Origin: Cyanidiococcus yangmingshanensis
Lineage: Eukaryota; Rhodophyta; Bangiophyceae; Cyanidiales; Cyanidiaceae
Length of the DNA stretch: 64,000 nucleotides
NCBI GenBank assembly: GCA_013995675.1
Contig: VWRR01000014.1
Coordinates: forward strand, 62,001-126,000
Reading direction: 5' to 3'
The notes beneath the pieces were generated by a model, which worked only from the letters and a program-made list of their open reading frames with translations, was not told the origin of the DNA and ran no database searches. The translations under genes and the position numbers were made by a program. Of the stretch, positions 1 through 10,743 are shown in pieces. Position 1 is the first letter of the stretch; each line of letters begins with the position of its first letter.

Positions 1-1383
1 GGTGAGAGTGGCTGTAATGCAGCATGCGCCAGTTATCGCAAAATGGCCATCTCCGGATTCCTCTAATTTATCCCAGAGGAGGCCGAGCAACTGCCGGTCA
101 ACGTACTCAAAAGTCTCTGATAAGCGTTCGCAAAATCCGCTTGGTCCGATTTCCCCGAATAGGTCGCTGTGATGACCATTTGAGGAGCAGCGCTGACGTA
201 TAGACCTGAGCAGTATACTTTGAAGCAGCTCGCAGCAGGTCGAACCCTCATGACCATCCAAAAGGCAAACAGTGAATGAGTCCTCGGAGTCTGAATCGCA
301 GCAAGCATCATCTCGTTCTTGTTCTTGCTCTGTTTGGCCTGATTGGGTCTCAGCAAATGCAATCGAGCCCGAGCCCGCACTCAGGGATTTCGAAGTGGCA
401 GGATTGCTCTCGAAACATCTTCGGGACTCAGAACAGGCTTCTCTAGTTGGTTGCAGGTGTGTATCTTTGCAGTAAAAGTCATGAAACAGTCTCTCGCGCT
501 CCACCTGCCAGAAATCCTCATTAGGCTCATTCACCCCTAATGATGCAACTGACCATATTCTCCCAAAGAAAACTGCGTTGTGCTGGGAATGTTCAATTGA
601 TGGCGCCTGCGAGGACTCGGACATACACATGCTATATGAAAAATCTTGCGAGAACGGATGAGTTCGAGAAGCAACCACCGCTTCAATCTCGGCCCTTTCG
701 GAAAAGTCGGAGCTGGCTGTTCTCGTGTGTCCTGATGATGCATTCAGGCTTGCAGCATAAGCGGTATTCCACCTGGAAACCAATTGTTCTTCAGTTCTTC
801 CGGCTTGCGAAGTGGCTTGTGCGGCGAGAGCTTCCGTAGTTGCCGACGGCGCAGCATCAGATGCGTCGCTACCATACAACAGTATTCGATGGCTCCGAAA
901 AAAATGACGAAAATTGTCTTGATTATGCTCAGAAGATTGTGGATTTGGATCGCAGAGGAGAGCCGTGCGGTACATGCTCCGGTTACATCGGAAAACCCCG
1001 TATCCAAACTCAGAACGGTCGTCACCGTGCTCTCGCGACTGATGCGTCGCTCGCGCAATAGTCCTGGCCGACGTTTCCTCCTCGAGACGCTCGTTTTCTT
1101 CAAAAAACAAGCTGCTAGAGCTGGAGCAACCGCTTCGAGCTTCTGCGCCTTCTGCGACACTGCAAGAGCTACCCAGTTTGCTCAAGGTGCTCATTTGCGG
1201 TCCTTCACAGGCTTCACACGAGCAAGCAGATCGCCCGTCCGTAGCTTCAATGTCCGCGCCAAAATGCTTGGCCTGATTCCCATGAGAGCGCAAGCGAGGC
1301 TCCAAAAGTTTCTGAGAAACCGTGGATCCCGTTGAACCCCGCTTGGATCTATTGTCAGCAGCTGGTGGTCTCCAGGTCGGCAT
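1..1383 (-). CDS. PP2C-family protein phosphatase, N-terminal part, cut by window edge
   Basis: An uninterrupted reading frame runs on the minus strand from an ATG at 1383 to the left edge (461 codons) and continues outside the window. Metal-dependent Ser/Thr phosphatases of this family carry a DGHGG motif whose Asp binds the catalytic metals, followed by an SGACCVTA-like strand. Here LLDGHEG lies near residue 375 and ITGACCITATL is the last visible segment, in the right order and at the right spacing. The first 370 residues are Ser-, Glu- and Gln-rich, with acidic stretches and SSSSS runs, so the catalytic domain is preceded by a long regulatory-looking extension. An in-frame TAG lies shortly upstream of the start. 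The family call is firm; substrate and compartment are unknown. Forward-strand frames here (for example 784-1335) are antisense shadows. Confidence 0.8.
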   Translation of the reverse strand, partial: MPTWRPPAADNRSKRGSTGSTVSQKLLEPRLRSHGNQAKHFGADIEATDGRSACSCEACEGPQMSTLSKLGSSCSVAEGAEARSGCSSSSSLFFEENERLEEETSARTIARATHQSREHGDDRSEFGYGVFRCNRSMYRTALLCDPNPQSSEHNQDNFRHFFRSHRILLYGSDASDAAPSATTEALAAQATSQAGRTEEQLVSRWNTAYAASLNASSGHTRTASSDFSERAEIEAVVASRTHPFSQDFSYSMCMSESSQAPSIEHSQHNAVFFGRIWSVASLGVNEPNEDFWQVERERLFHDFYCKDTHLQPTREACSESRRCFESNPATSKSLSAGSGSIAFAETQSGQTEQEQERDDACCDSDSEDSFTVCLLDGHEGSTCCELLQSILLRSIRQRCSSNGHHSDLFGEIGPSGFCERLSETFEYVDRQLLGLLWDKLEESGDGHFAITGACCITATLT

Positions 1384-2072
1384 ACACAGCCACTGCTTCG
1401 CTGTGGCTTGTGCCTCCGTGCAGCTTGTCAGCCTAAAGATCCAGAAACAAGTCTTCTAGCTTTAGTCGTTAACGAAACAGAACTAAATGTCGCAGCAATG
1501 TATTAGCTGAGCTTTCCGTTGGATCGATGATCCGCGCCATTGCCAGCTTTCATGGTTTATGGTTTCCCTAAAAGCGATGAGGAATTCTGTGAACCCTGTC
1601 CCCGTGGTGGCTATTTGCGCAGTTCATGAATTCACTTGAAGCTCTACCAAAGAGTTGCGTTAGGAACTTTGGTCCTCCTCTGGAGACTCTCAGAAACCTT
1701 CAGAAACAAAGCTAAAGTTCACCTTGTACGCTCTCTACGAGTGTGTTTGCAGAAGGGGCACACTGATAGAAAGCGACTCTAAAAGTCTTGCTCTCGCTTC
1801 ATGCATTCGTCTTCCGATCACTTTTTTCTCCAGCACACTATTTGGGAGACAGATGAGTTTGTCTCAGCAAGATGAGAACGCAATCTTTGGCCGCCACCAA
1901 GAGACATTGTAATAAAATAACCAAAGCGCTCTCTTGATCCCTTGCAGCGTTTGCTTTTCTCAAACAAATGTCCCGTTTCGAGTGACCGCAGTTTATAGAA
2001 TCAGCATAATTCCCTTCAAGAGCGAGATGTTGGACAGCCTACTCCTACACCGAAGAACCCCAAGACAAATGC
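1384..2072. other. Intergenic, no gene recognised
   Basis: Short open frames occur on both strands but none has a recognisable motif. The segment holds the upstream region of the PP2C gene (start 1383, minus strand). A 62-codon forward frame at 1724-1912 has no supporting feature. Confidence 0.4.
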
Positions 2073-2455
2073 TCACTGAGATAACGTAAAATCCAGCGCA
2101 TCTCTGTGCCAGTGGGAATCTAGTGTGCCATCCAATATCTTTTTGATCAAAATAGTGCGGTAATTAGTCAAGTCACTTAGGTTCCTGAAGGGCAACAAAT
2201 AGACGTCCTCGGGTGAAAAAGCCAGGGTTTCCTGGGTTGACTCCAGTTCCAATTTATGCACTTTCAAGCACCGAACGCAACAGATCTTGAGGAAGGTTGG
2301 GTTTGATAGAACGGGAGAGACTCACTGACTAGAACTAACGCTTTCAAAGTACGCATTACTTGAGAGGAGCACACAAACAAATGCCTCGTTAAAGACGAAA
2401 TAGCCCCGCTGGCAACGGGGCCGCTCGAGACTTCTTGGTACGACGCCTCGATCAT
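2073..2455 (-). CDS. Possible small protein, read in two frames
   Basis: Two adjoining minus-strand frames look like protein. The upstream one (2455 to about 2300) starts MIEASYQEVSSG. The downstream one (about 2300 to 2073) contains LAFSPEDVYLLPF and ends DALDFTLSQ before a stop. Joining them needs a frame change near 2300, either two +1 steps or one -1. If real it is a protein of about 125 residues transcribed divergently from XPF, whose ATG is 100 bases away, so both would share a promoter. I recognise no family. It could be chance open frames. Confidence 0.25.
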
Positions 2456-2554
2456 CTGGATGGGTCATCCGAAACCGGCCAATTTTCCACTAAAGTTGCT
2501 AGCAATTGCTGTTTAAGGTTGCAAAGATAGTATGCCGCAGCAGGACCTCGAAAA

Positions 2555-5500
2555 ATGTTACCCTACGTGAAGACTGCAGTGACAGAAGTTTTGTCCGGAA
2601 ACAGTAGCCTGACGGTGTTTGCAAGGGGTCTCGACTTAGAGGCGCTCGTAGCAGTAGTTGCGGCGAATAAGCTCACTCACAGCGAAGAGAGGCCAATGCT
2701 AGCGCTGAACTTCCCCAAACCTGTCTTTCAGCGTTTCTGCCAAACTCTGGCTGCGCATCCCGCCAAGTTTCCTCTCCATCTGCTGCCAAGGCACATAAGC
2801 TCGAGTCTGTCGGCGGTTGAACGCAACGAGGTGTACCGTTGCGGTGGGGTTGTGTCCGCGACGCCGAGAACCTTCGCTGTTGATATTCTGCAAGCCATTT
2901 CGAAGCTCCGGGACCCTGCTGAGACGAATCTGAAGCCAGTCAATTACCTTGGGGTTCTCCTGTTCAACGCTCACGAGATCACGGACTGTCGTAGCGAGGC
3001 TTTTGTTGTGCGCCTTTTCCAGGAATATGTCTGCATCCGCGATTTGCAGAACACTTTTATCTTCGCCTTCAGTGATTCGGCACAAGTGCTCAGTCGTGGT
3101 TTTCATACAGCAGAGAAACTCATGCGCCTGCTTGGTCTCGAAAGATTGCTGCTTTTTCCACGATTTCACGTCGACGTTATTACGTCACTCGAATACGACC
3201 AAAATCCTTGTGATCGCCTCGAACCGACTCATCTGACAGACGCTCCTATCCAGGGAGGAACGATAGAACTTTTGGAAATACACCAACCAATGACAGCTTT
3301 GATGAATGCTATTTACGACGAAATCTGGGCACTGATACGAGTGTGTTTTTCGGAACTGAGAAAAAGTGCTCCCGGGCTGGACTTGGATGAAAGTGATCTA
3401 CGAGGTTCGCGCTCCAACACGAATCTTTTGCAGACTGCGCAGCGCCTCTCACAGGCTTGGCGTCATTTGAATTCACGGGCTAGACAGCTGTTGCTAGATA
3501 TCCAATGCCTTTATAGAATTCTCATCTGCCTCTTGAACGATGATTGCGTGACCTTTTTGAGCTATCTGGAGTCAATCAGAGAGGTTCACGGATCGGGGAG
3601 CTACTGGTTGATGATGGAACGAGCACAGAACATGTATCTTTTATCCAAGGAGCGCGTTTTTCATGGATCACTTCAGCACGAAGAGCATGTGCAAGAGGTC
3701 TTGCGATCCTTGAGCACACGTCAATCGAGCGCCAAAGTTCGCGATCTACTCGAAATTTCCAAAAAGCTGGATTTGACGCCTGAGCCAAACAGTAAATGGA
3801 TGCTCTTGCGCGATTTATTGGACGAAATAATCAATTCGATGAGAAACGCTGGAAACCCAAGTGGTAGCGCGTACTTACCAGGTTTCCGTATTCTTGTTCT
3901 CGGGAGGGAACCTAACACGATGAAGTTTCTTTCAGACTTTTTGGGCGGTGGAGAGAGCCCAAAGTGTGCTCTTCTTCGAAAATTCATCCGATACCTGGAA
4001 GTGCAGGGCGCTATGCGCAATTTGCACAGACCCAGCACATCCAGAAATCCGGAAGCTTTAGCTCTCGATGCAACTGAGAATGGGAACCAGTCGTCTTCGT
4101 CTTCGAGCTCGGATCATAGTGACGCAGTTGAAGATTCAGACAGCTGTGCGAAAGGCCAGCGAACTGGCGCCTCCTGGAGAGTGAATCCACACGAAGACTC
4201 ATCCGAAGGGCTCCGAGAAATGCCGCCCCTGGACACCGATTCGTATGCCTCGAACGATCGAGACTATCGCCCTTGGTCACAACAGGATACGAATCTGAGC
4301 ACGAATGAAAGTGCTCTTAAGTTTGAAATTTTACTCAAGGCGTACGGCAGAGGAAACGCAAATACGCGCACAGGAAATCTTATCGGGCCATCCACAGTTT
4401 TGCCGTTCCTGATGGAGATACAACCATGTGCGGTCATTTTATTGGATCCAACTCTGCAGCATGTGCGAGAAATCGAAGTGTATCAAGCTGCATATTCTAG
4501 ATATTCGAAAATTCGTATGTATACTATTTTTTATGAAGACTCCTTCGAGTATGAACAGTACCGCAAAACTGTCGCTGACGAGCAGCAGGCTTTTCAAACG
4601 TTGATTCGACACAAGGCTTCAATGGCTGTTCGACTTGATCAAAGTCTGGAACCTTCGCGTGCTGGCGATTGTTCTCGAATGATGACCCGGTGGCAACAAT
4701 CGGATTCGCACATGCTTGCGGAACAAAGTTCAGAGTCGATCTAGGCACTCACGAATTCTGGTAGATATACGTGAGTTTCGCTCATCTATTCCAGGTTCCT
4801 CTGTACCAGCATGGATTCGAACTGCGGCCACGAACACTGAAAGCTGGAGATTATGTGCTCTCTCCGGATATTTGCGTCGAACGCAAAACTATATCGGATC
4901 TGATCAGCTCACTAGCCTCCGGTCGCTTGTACATGCAATGCCAGGCTATGTGCCAAAAGTACCGTTATCCGATATTAATGATTGAATTAAGCGAAGACGA
5001 TGTTACGGGACAGATGTCAACCTTCGAAGGACTGGGTTTATACGTATCTTACTATTCTGATGAAACATCCATGCAGTACAAGCATGCGAACGGGATAGGA
5101 AAACTGTGCCTGCTCACCATACATTTTCCACGTTTACGATTGATCTGGTGTCGTGGTCCGCAGGCAGCGGCGGAAGCATTCCAGACACTGAAACACGGAG
5201 AGGTTGAACCGGAAGAAGAAGCATCTGCAGACCCCGCAGTGGAGGCGAAAGATGGCACAAACAATCCGGTGGGCACCGATAACATGTCTATGATGAATCC
5301 GAGAGACAACTTCGCTCTTCGCCCATTCGACATGCTTCGCTGTTTGCCCGCTGTGGAGAATGCAAATGTCTTTGCTCTTATGCGCCATTTTCGGAATTTA
5401 TCGGAATTCGCAAACGCAGAAACAGAGGATATCGCAGGGATTCTCGGGTCAGCGCTTGCCAAGCGCATTACGTCGTTCATTTCCCTAGAGTTCTCCGGAC

Positions 5501-5556
5501 CGCTAACGATGTCTAACCTCGAGAATCAAGTAGCTCATGAATTTAATAAATCCTGA
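2555..5556 (+). CDS. ERCC4: XPF/Rad1 structure-specific endonuclease
   Basis: XPF pairs with ERCC1 to cut DNA 5' of lesions in nucleotide excision repair and in interstrand crosslink repair. Residues 1-700 (2555-4744) match the helicase-like N-terminal half, with a Ser/Asp/Glu-rich linker near 4090-4270. The nuclease domain follows: VDIREFR, then LKAGDYVL, then VERKTISDLI, which carries the catalytic ERKxxxD signature. The C-terminus (about 5310-5500) has tandem helix-hairpin-helix sequence. The length of about 1000 residues is normal. The reading frame changes by +1 twice: between about 4716 and 4744, where the first frame ends in TAG, and at about 4785-4797 between FRSSIP and LYQHGFEL. Both fall at the entrance to the nuclease domain, and the middle frame encodes the conserved VDIREFR. 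Identity is certain; whether the frame changes are real is not. Confidence 0.92.
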
Positions 5557-5569
5557 ACCCCGAGTGTTC

Positions 5570-6055
5570 TTAATTCTTGAACTGGTTGCACGCAGATGAC
5601 AGTTCCGAAAATTTGGTCGCTTCAACGAGTGCTTTTTGAAGCGTTCCCTCAATTTCCCAAGAAACTCTGAGTGCCTTTGTGAACAGGGAAGCCGCTCTCT
5701 GAATGTGGCGTGATTGAAAAAAGGGGCTAGCATGCTGAGATTTCGATGGACAAGATTCTTTGTGAACTGTCGGGCGAGTCGGACATCCTCGTATAGTCGT
5801 CGACTCTACCGAAGTTTCCACCGCTGCACTTAAAACGGACGGCAGCAAACCACGTTGAAAACCACGCCTCTGCTCAAGAGCAAGCTCAAAATAGCCTTCT
5901 CGGAGAAAGTGCTCAAGATCTTCACGGAGATCCAAAATTTCATCCAAGAGATCGAGACAGGAGAAGAAGGTTTTGTTCTGTTGCTGAACGGACAGAGAGT
6001 CCAGCGAAGAGTTCGTTCGCGGACTGCCTTCGAAAGGAGGCTGAAGGGCGTCCAT
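5570..6055 (-). CDS. Hypothetical 161-residue protein
   Basis: A complete frame from ATG 6055 to a stop at 5570, convergent with XPF: only 13 bases separate the two stops, which supports a real gene. Residues 25-65 contain LDLLDEILDLREDLEHFL followed by REGYFELAL. This recalls a segment of the Golgi tethering subunit COG8, which has a similar run of Leu-rich helix then RNGYYEEAL, but COG8 is several hundred residues long and the rest shows no resemblance I can see. The C-terminal half is basic and Ser-rich and ends with a short amphipathic helix. Treat the COG8 similarity as a hint only. Confidence 0.45.
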   Translation of the reverse strand: MDALQPPFEGSPRTNSSLDSLSVQQQNKTFFSCLDLLDEILDLREDLEHFLREGYFELALEQRRGFQRGLLPSVLSAAVETSVESTTIRGCPTRPTVHKESCPSKSQHASPFFQSRHIQRAASLFTKALRVSWEIEGTLQKALVEATKFSELSSACNQFKN

Positions 6056-6662
6056 AGCAGTTTCTGAATTATTATTTCAAACTAGCGATAGAAAGAAACC
6101 TCATAACCAGCAAGTCAACTGGTCACTTTTTATGCAACAACTGAAAGCTTGCAAAACATTTGCTAGCGATGATGCGAACACTCGAATCCTGAGACGGCGA
6201 TATTTGTGGCTTTTTTGACGGCTTCGTGGGTGGTGTTCGCTTGCCCGAACTCGTTTTGGATACCCACAGAAGACTTTGGGGCCTCTACAAAGACAGGCTC
6301 GTAAAACGTTAAGCACATTCTCTCAGAGGAGCATTTCTGAATACTTCATGGCAGCTTCGATTATTCCCCTCAAGAGCGTAGTTTCGAGCTGGAGAATCTT
6401 TGCGTTGCTCACACGTTCATATGACGTGCTTTGAAGAGCACAATCGAAACTTGGCTCTTAAGGATATTTTGGCTCGTTGCAGCGTGTTAGTGTAGCGTAT
6501 ACAGAGGTAATTGAACCTAGCAGATATGGTAAGTGCTTCAACGGTCTCTGAGCTTCTTTTTCTGAGCGTAGTATGTAAATTTTCCTAGCTTTTATTTCAT
6601 CATGTGGGGTAACTCTCCAACGAAAAAATAAAGCGTTGCACTGGTTTTACTCGGCGCACTGA
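6056..6662. other. Intergenic, one possible splice donor
   Basis: No convincing coding frame. A sequence ATG-GTAAGT sits at 6527-6535 and would be a strong splice donor directly after a start codon. No acceptor further down gave an open frame from that ATG, so I do not call a gene. Confidence 0.3.
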
Positions 6663-7715
6663 GAATACCTCGAAAAAGAGCTCGACCAAGTAAGAAGCGA
6701 GAGCCTGGTCCGCGGGAAGACTGTCCTAGTAGCGTCCGGCCTTCGAGAAGATGCTGAATATAACATCATGCAAAAAAACGAAGCTCTCGGCAAAAGTCGG
6801 CACGGGCAACCGTCTGCATCAAACACTGGAAAAACGATTGGGCGAAACAAGTTGCGCTACTGGAGGACCATCCGTATTTCCAGTGTTTGATGACCGACAA
6901 TGCATGGGATCTTCGAACTCCGGTAATTTTTCCATGAAACTCAGGTGTATCTGTGCAAACATTTACAAGGAAAATCTCTGGACGCGCTCTCATACGCGGT
7001 TCAATGCAAAACACATCAAACTACGCGAAAAAAGTTATCCGCTTTTCAGAAATGAGATACGCGTGGATACCATTTCACTATGTTCCAACAGGTATCGCAA
7101 CGCTGACGTAGAGGAGCATCCGCGAGGCTTGAACAGATGTACAGCTTGATCAGAATCGAACTGATCAACGCTGGAACTCCCTTACAGCCAAGCAATAGTG
7201 ATGAGCGAAAAATCTGGAACGTAAACGGCTCTACCATGCACAAGACTTTCGAGGCCATCCTTGTGGACGCCCCCTCCGATAGCGCTAATCCTGGTGGATT
7301 TCAAAGTGGCATTCCGGAAAAAGTGAAGTTCTCCGTCCGCACAAGCTTTATGCACAGGAGAGGTCACGCTGACTGCTAGTCTCGGGGATTCAAACCATGG
7401 TGCGGCGCAAACAACGAGCGCGCGGCGACGAATTTTTAGCATTAGCCGTAGGCGTCCTCCGAAGTGTCTGTGTCTCCTGCTGGTAGAGGAACGGGAGGAA
7501 TTTTTGTGATGACAACACTGGAAACCAGTTCGGAAGATCTTTCCGCTGAAGTGCCCTTGAGGCCTGTTGAAGCGACCGTAACTGTTGAGAACCTACTACA
7601 CATAGAGTGCGAACATCAGGTGGCGTTGGTGCGGAAAGTTGCAAGGCACCTGGAAGACCAACTTCGCGCGGAGGCTGACAGAAACAAAAAACTGTTGGAA
7701 CGATTGGTGGAGTAG
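6663..7715 (+). CDS. Possible multi-frame gene, family unknown
   Basis: No single long frame spans this stretch, but protein-like segments follow one another in the forward direction: EYLEKELDQVRSESLV from 6663, a Trp-rich segment with KHWKNDWAKQ near 6830, VYLCKHLQGKSLDALSY near 6955, the 80-codon frame 7137-7379 containing FEAILVDAPSDSANPGG, and the 83-codon frame 7464-7715 ending with a coiled-coil-like LEDQLRAEADRNKKLLERL. Most passages between segments can be made by +1 steps, the pattern seen in the recognised genes nearby. No start codon or family is evident, and with this many frame changes part of the reconstruction may be accidental. Confidence 0.3.
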
Positions 7716-8315
7716 GTTTCTCGAAACTTTCATCAATTCAGCTGGATAGATCTTAAGCGAGCTGCGATCTTGAACTTCCGAAGTTGTGGCCGCGAGAGCC
7801 GTTCTGCTTGAAATCACTGCCGTTTTGATATTATCGCCCGAAACGGCGCCATGCCGAAACCCGCTATGCAGAAAAGGCTGAGCAGAAAAGAGAAGTCTGA
7901 TGCTCGATCGGACTGATGAGCTCCATCCTCTAGACTGCAATCTTGCGAGTTCAAGCCTGGATGAGCACGACGTTGTTTATGAAACTCCCTGGGCAACACC
8001 AGGACTATCTTCAGTGCGCGCTTGACCCATCGCTCCATTTGGGCTCTTGCATAGTAGAACTATTCTAGAGCCGTTGAAAAGATCAGCAGTCATTTGACAC
8101 AGGAACATACGTGTAGCGCGGTTCAATCTATTACGGAAATCCGCACGAATGAAGAACCTCACACCAGATAGCATTTCGGTACAAGTGCGAGGCGCTTTGC
8201 TCAATGAAGTGCCAGCATCGCTAAGGTGCGAGAACGGAACGACCTGAAGCTTCCGTCAGTGTTTCAGTGCCATCCTAAGAATTTTTAGTGATTTCTTTCA
8301 AAAGATCCAGCAAAT
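7716..8315. other. Intergenic, nothing recognised
   Basis: Short frames on both strands only. The segment lies between the putative multi-frame gene on the plus strand and the stop of the cysteine synthase gene on the minus strand. Confidence 0.4.
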
Positions 8316-9359
8316 CTACGTAACAAACGCCTTCCGCAGCGCAGCTGCTACGTCTGGCTTTGCGCTCTCTAATGTCCACGGCGGTGCTGGCAGATTCCTC
8401 TGTTGAAGATAACTCGGATTAAACATTTTTTTCTGATATCGACTGCCGCTGTCACACAGTATGGTCACTATGGTATGACCAGGCCCAAGGCTTTCTGCGA
8501 CCCGGATCGCTCCGGCAATGTTGATGCCGCTCGAGAGACCTACATTCAGGCCTTCGCACTGGACCAGATCGAATGCCTCTCGAAGGGCATCCGCGTCGCT
8601 GATTTCAAAACACATATCAGGTCTGAAGCCTTCCAAGTTCCCTGTGATGCGGCTTTGGCCAATGCCTTCAGTAATCGACTCGCCTGCGGCCTTCAGTTCC
8701 CCGTCCTGATAGTACCGCACGAGTGCTGCTCCCTGAGGGTCCGTGAGGGCAATTTTCACATCCGGGTTTTTTGAGCGCAAAAATGAACCCACGCCCGCTA
8801 GCGTCCCCCCGGTTCCAACAGCGCTGTTGAACGCATCCACATGTCCGTCGAGCTGAGCCCATATTTCGGGCCCGGTAGTCTCCTCATGCGCTCGACGGTT
8901 CGCAGGATTGTCAAACTGGTTCGCCCAAAAAGCACCGAGCTCTTTTGCGATCCTCTCACTCAGACGAACATAATTATTGGGGTTTCGATACGGTGCAGCT
9001 GGGACCTCAACAAGTTCAGCTCCACAAGCGCGTAGAAATTCTTTCTTTTCTTCAGATTGTGTTTCAGGGATCACGATTATCGTGCGATAGCCCCGAGAAT
9101 TGCCGACAAGGGTCAAGCCGATCCCCGTGTTACCCGCAGTGCCTTCAACAACGATGGAGCCTGGCTTCAATAAACCTTTCTGCTCAGCGTCGACTATGAG
9201 ATAAAGAGCGGCCCGATCTTTCACGGACCCTCCGGGTTCCATAAATTCTGCTTTTCCATATATGTTGCATCCTGTGCGTTCCGAAGCTCTCCTTAACTTG
9301 ATCAGTGGAGTGTTCCCTATGGCCTCCGCAAACGACCCGTAAACATTCTGCGAAAGCAT
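8316..9359 (-). CDS. Cysteine synthase (O-acetylserine sulfhydrylase-like, PLP enzyme)
   Basis: A complete frame of about 347 residues from ATG 9359. The enzyme makes cysteine from O-acetylserine and sulfide using pyridoxal phosphate. Residues 10-50 hold GNTPLIKL and GGSVKDRAA, whose Lys forms the internal aldimine. EGTAGNTGIGL is the substrate-binding loop, SAVGTGGTLAGVG the phosphate-binding Gly-rich loop, and ILCDSGSRY the segment holding the Ser near the PLP ring nitrogen. The EGTAGNTG variant and the C-terminal tail point to the fungal/algal subgroup (yeast YGR012W-like) more than to plant CysK. There is no heme-binding or CBS domain, so it is not cystathionine beta-synthase. No clear organelle targeting sequence precedes the core. 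Confidence 0.9.
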   Translation of the reverse strand: MLSQNVYGSFAEAIGNTPLIKLRRASERTGCNIYGKAEFMEPGGSVKDRAALYLIVDAEQKGLLKPGSIVVEGTAGNTGIGLTLVGNSRGYRTIIVIPETQSEEKKEFLRACGAELVEVPAAPYRNPNNYVRLSERIAKELGAFWANQFDNPANRRAHEETTGPEIWAQLDGHVDAFNSAVGTGGTLAGVGSFLRSKNPDVKIALTDPQGAALVRYYQDGELKAAGESITEGIGQSRITGNLEGFRPDMCFEISDADALREAFDLVQCEGLNVGLSSGINIAGAIRVAESLGPGHTIVTILCDSGSRYQKKMFNPSYLQQRNLPAPPWTLESAKPDVAAALRKAFVT

Positions 9360-10335
9360 CAACGAGGAACTCGTTTGCTCGAGAAAGTCAGAGCTTCGTG
9401 GACTTAAAGCTGCCCCGCAGGGCTAGCGGAATGCATGACACAGCTCACGGTCTTTCTGCAAACGAATCGCAGTGCATGTGGGCCGGCGGTGCGCTTCAGC
9501 AGATCGCTGGGTCGCCTTTTCGAGATCCTCGAATTTACGGTCCTCGTAGGTTTGTTGCCTGTCTGATCGAAAGTTCCTATTTAGTAGAGCACGAAACACG
9601 AATTTCACTGAACACGACTGTATTCAATTTCTAAAGAATGAGTCGAAAATAGTAAATGTTGTGCTATTCCAAATAGATGCGATGCGAACGGATTCTTTCT
9701 CTTCAGAGTCACCACTGTGCGTGCTTTCCGGCGGTGCAGACGAATGCTAGGAATTATCAAAGGGCAGCGGTTGTTTCCGATGACGTAGTCGAACAACGAT
9801 GCCAAGCAGACGATACGGGCGCCGCAAGGCGAAAATGGATCCCGTGAGCAAGGGTAGTGCCGAAACGCTGTACCGTGTCGACCTTCATCACAATACAGTT
9901 TTGGAACAAAATTCATTGGATCATTCGCTTGAGCGTGGTATCTCAGTTCGTCCGCGTCACGTGACACTCGTAAAAAGGCGATAGTACGATTACACAGTCG
10001 CAGAGATAACCAGGAACAAGATCAAGACAAAAGGAGCAGACTTGTGAATCTCGACGAATTTCATGGGACCAAGAAAACAATGAAACTACGAAAACATAAC
10101 GAACCAAAAAGAAACAGGACAAGCGTCACTTTTGGAAATAAAGAACCCTCGCCAGCTCTGGCCTGTCCGGCGCCAGATGCGCTGCACTTGACAGATGACC
10201 GATAACGCAGGCCACCTCAGAGCGCCGCCATCGTATTTGTAGTACGTCGTTTCATACGCCGCCGCTGTAGTTGCTGCAGGCGCGTTAGTGCAGACAAGTG
10301 GTTCAACGTGTACAACATACCTAAGCCGATAAGAG
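9360..10335. other. Divergent intergenic region of cysteine synthase and B12D-like genes
   Basis: Contains a GTCACGTGAC palindrome at 9956-9965. A 61-codon forward frame at 9799-9984 (starting MPSRRYGRRKAK) and a 120-codon minus frame at 9605-9967 overlap each other; neither has a recognisable feature. Confidence 0.4.
9956..9965. promoter_or_regulatory. E-box/G-box palindrome GTCACGTGAC
   Basis: A perfect 10-base palindrome with a CACGTG core, the binding site class of bHLH and bZIP factors. It lies between the divergent cysteine synthase and B12D-like genes, 371 bases before the latter's ATG. The same decamer occurs before uS11 and between eIF3l and eIF3a. Confidence 0.5.
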
Positions 10336-10743
10336 ATGGCAACGACTGGATGGACCTCATTTCGCAGAACCTGGCTGAAAACGGAGGTGATGCCGCTGTT
10401 AGGCGCGGTTGGCCTCGGTGTGGTTGTGGCAGTGTACCACTTCTCTCGCAAAGTCTTGAACTCACCAAACATTACGTTTAACCGTCAGGATCGGAGCTTT
10501 GGCGGCGCCGCTCGTTACAACCAACTCGACCAGACAAAAGTGGAACGCGATCAGCACGGGCTTATGTCCTTTGCTATTGACAAATCAGAAAGTATATTCC
10601 ATGACGACAGGCGAATTTACCTGGCGAAACGTCTGCCAAATCCATCTTATTCTCCCAGCTTGCCCACAGAAACAACGATCAAGGCCGGAGTATCACCGGA
10701 AAACTCCGGTGAGCCAGGTCCTCTCGGCGAACAGCCAGAATAG
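10336..10743 (+). CDS. B12D / MLRQ (NDUFA4)-like small mitochondrial membrane protein
   Basis: A complete frame of 135 residues. Residues 14-75 match the B12D/MLRQ family: a charged lead (LKTEVMP), one hydrophobic helix (LLGAVGLGVVVAVYHFSR), then NSPNITFNRQDR, the counterpart of the NPDV..N(K/R)xNR motif. These proteins associate with the mitochondrial inner membrane respiratory complexes (complex I or IV depending on lineage). The 60-residue Pro/Ser-rich tail after the conserved core is longer than usual. The start is an ATG directly before the conserved region. Role here is inferred from family only. Confidence 0.65.
   Translation: MATTGWTSFRRTWLKTEVMPLLGAVGLGVVVAVYHFSRKVLNSPNITFNRQDRSFGGAARYNQLDQTKVERDQHGLMSFAIDKSESIFHDDRRIYLAKRLPNPSYSPSLPTETTIKAGVSPENSGEPGPLGEQPE

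Noticed and set aside
784-1335. 183-codon forward frame
   Set aside because: Antisense to the PP2C reading frame, which has the phosphatase motifs.
4771-4794. 24-base intron (GTGAGT to TTCCAG) in XPF
   Set aside because: Splicing would delete the conserved REFRSSIP residues, and 24 bases does not restore the frame.
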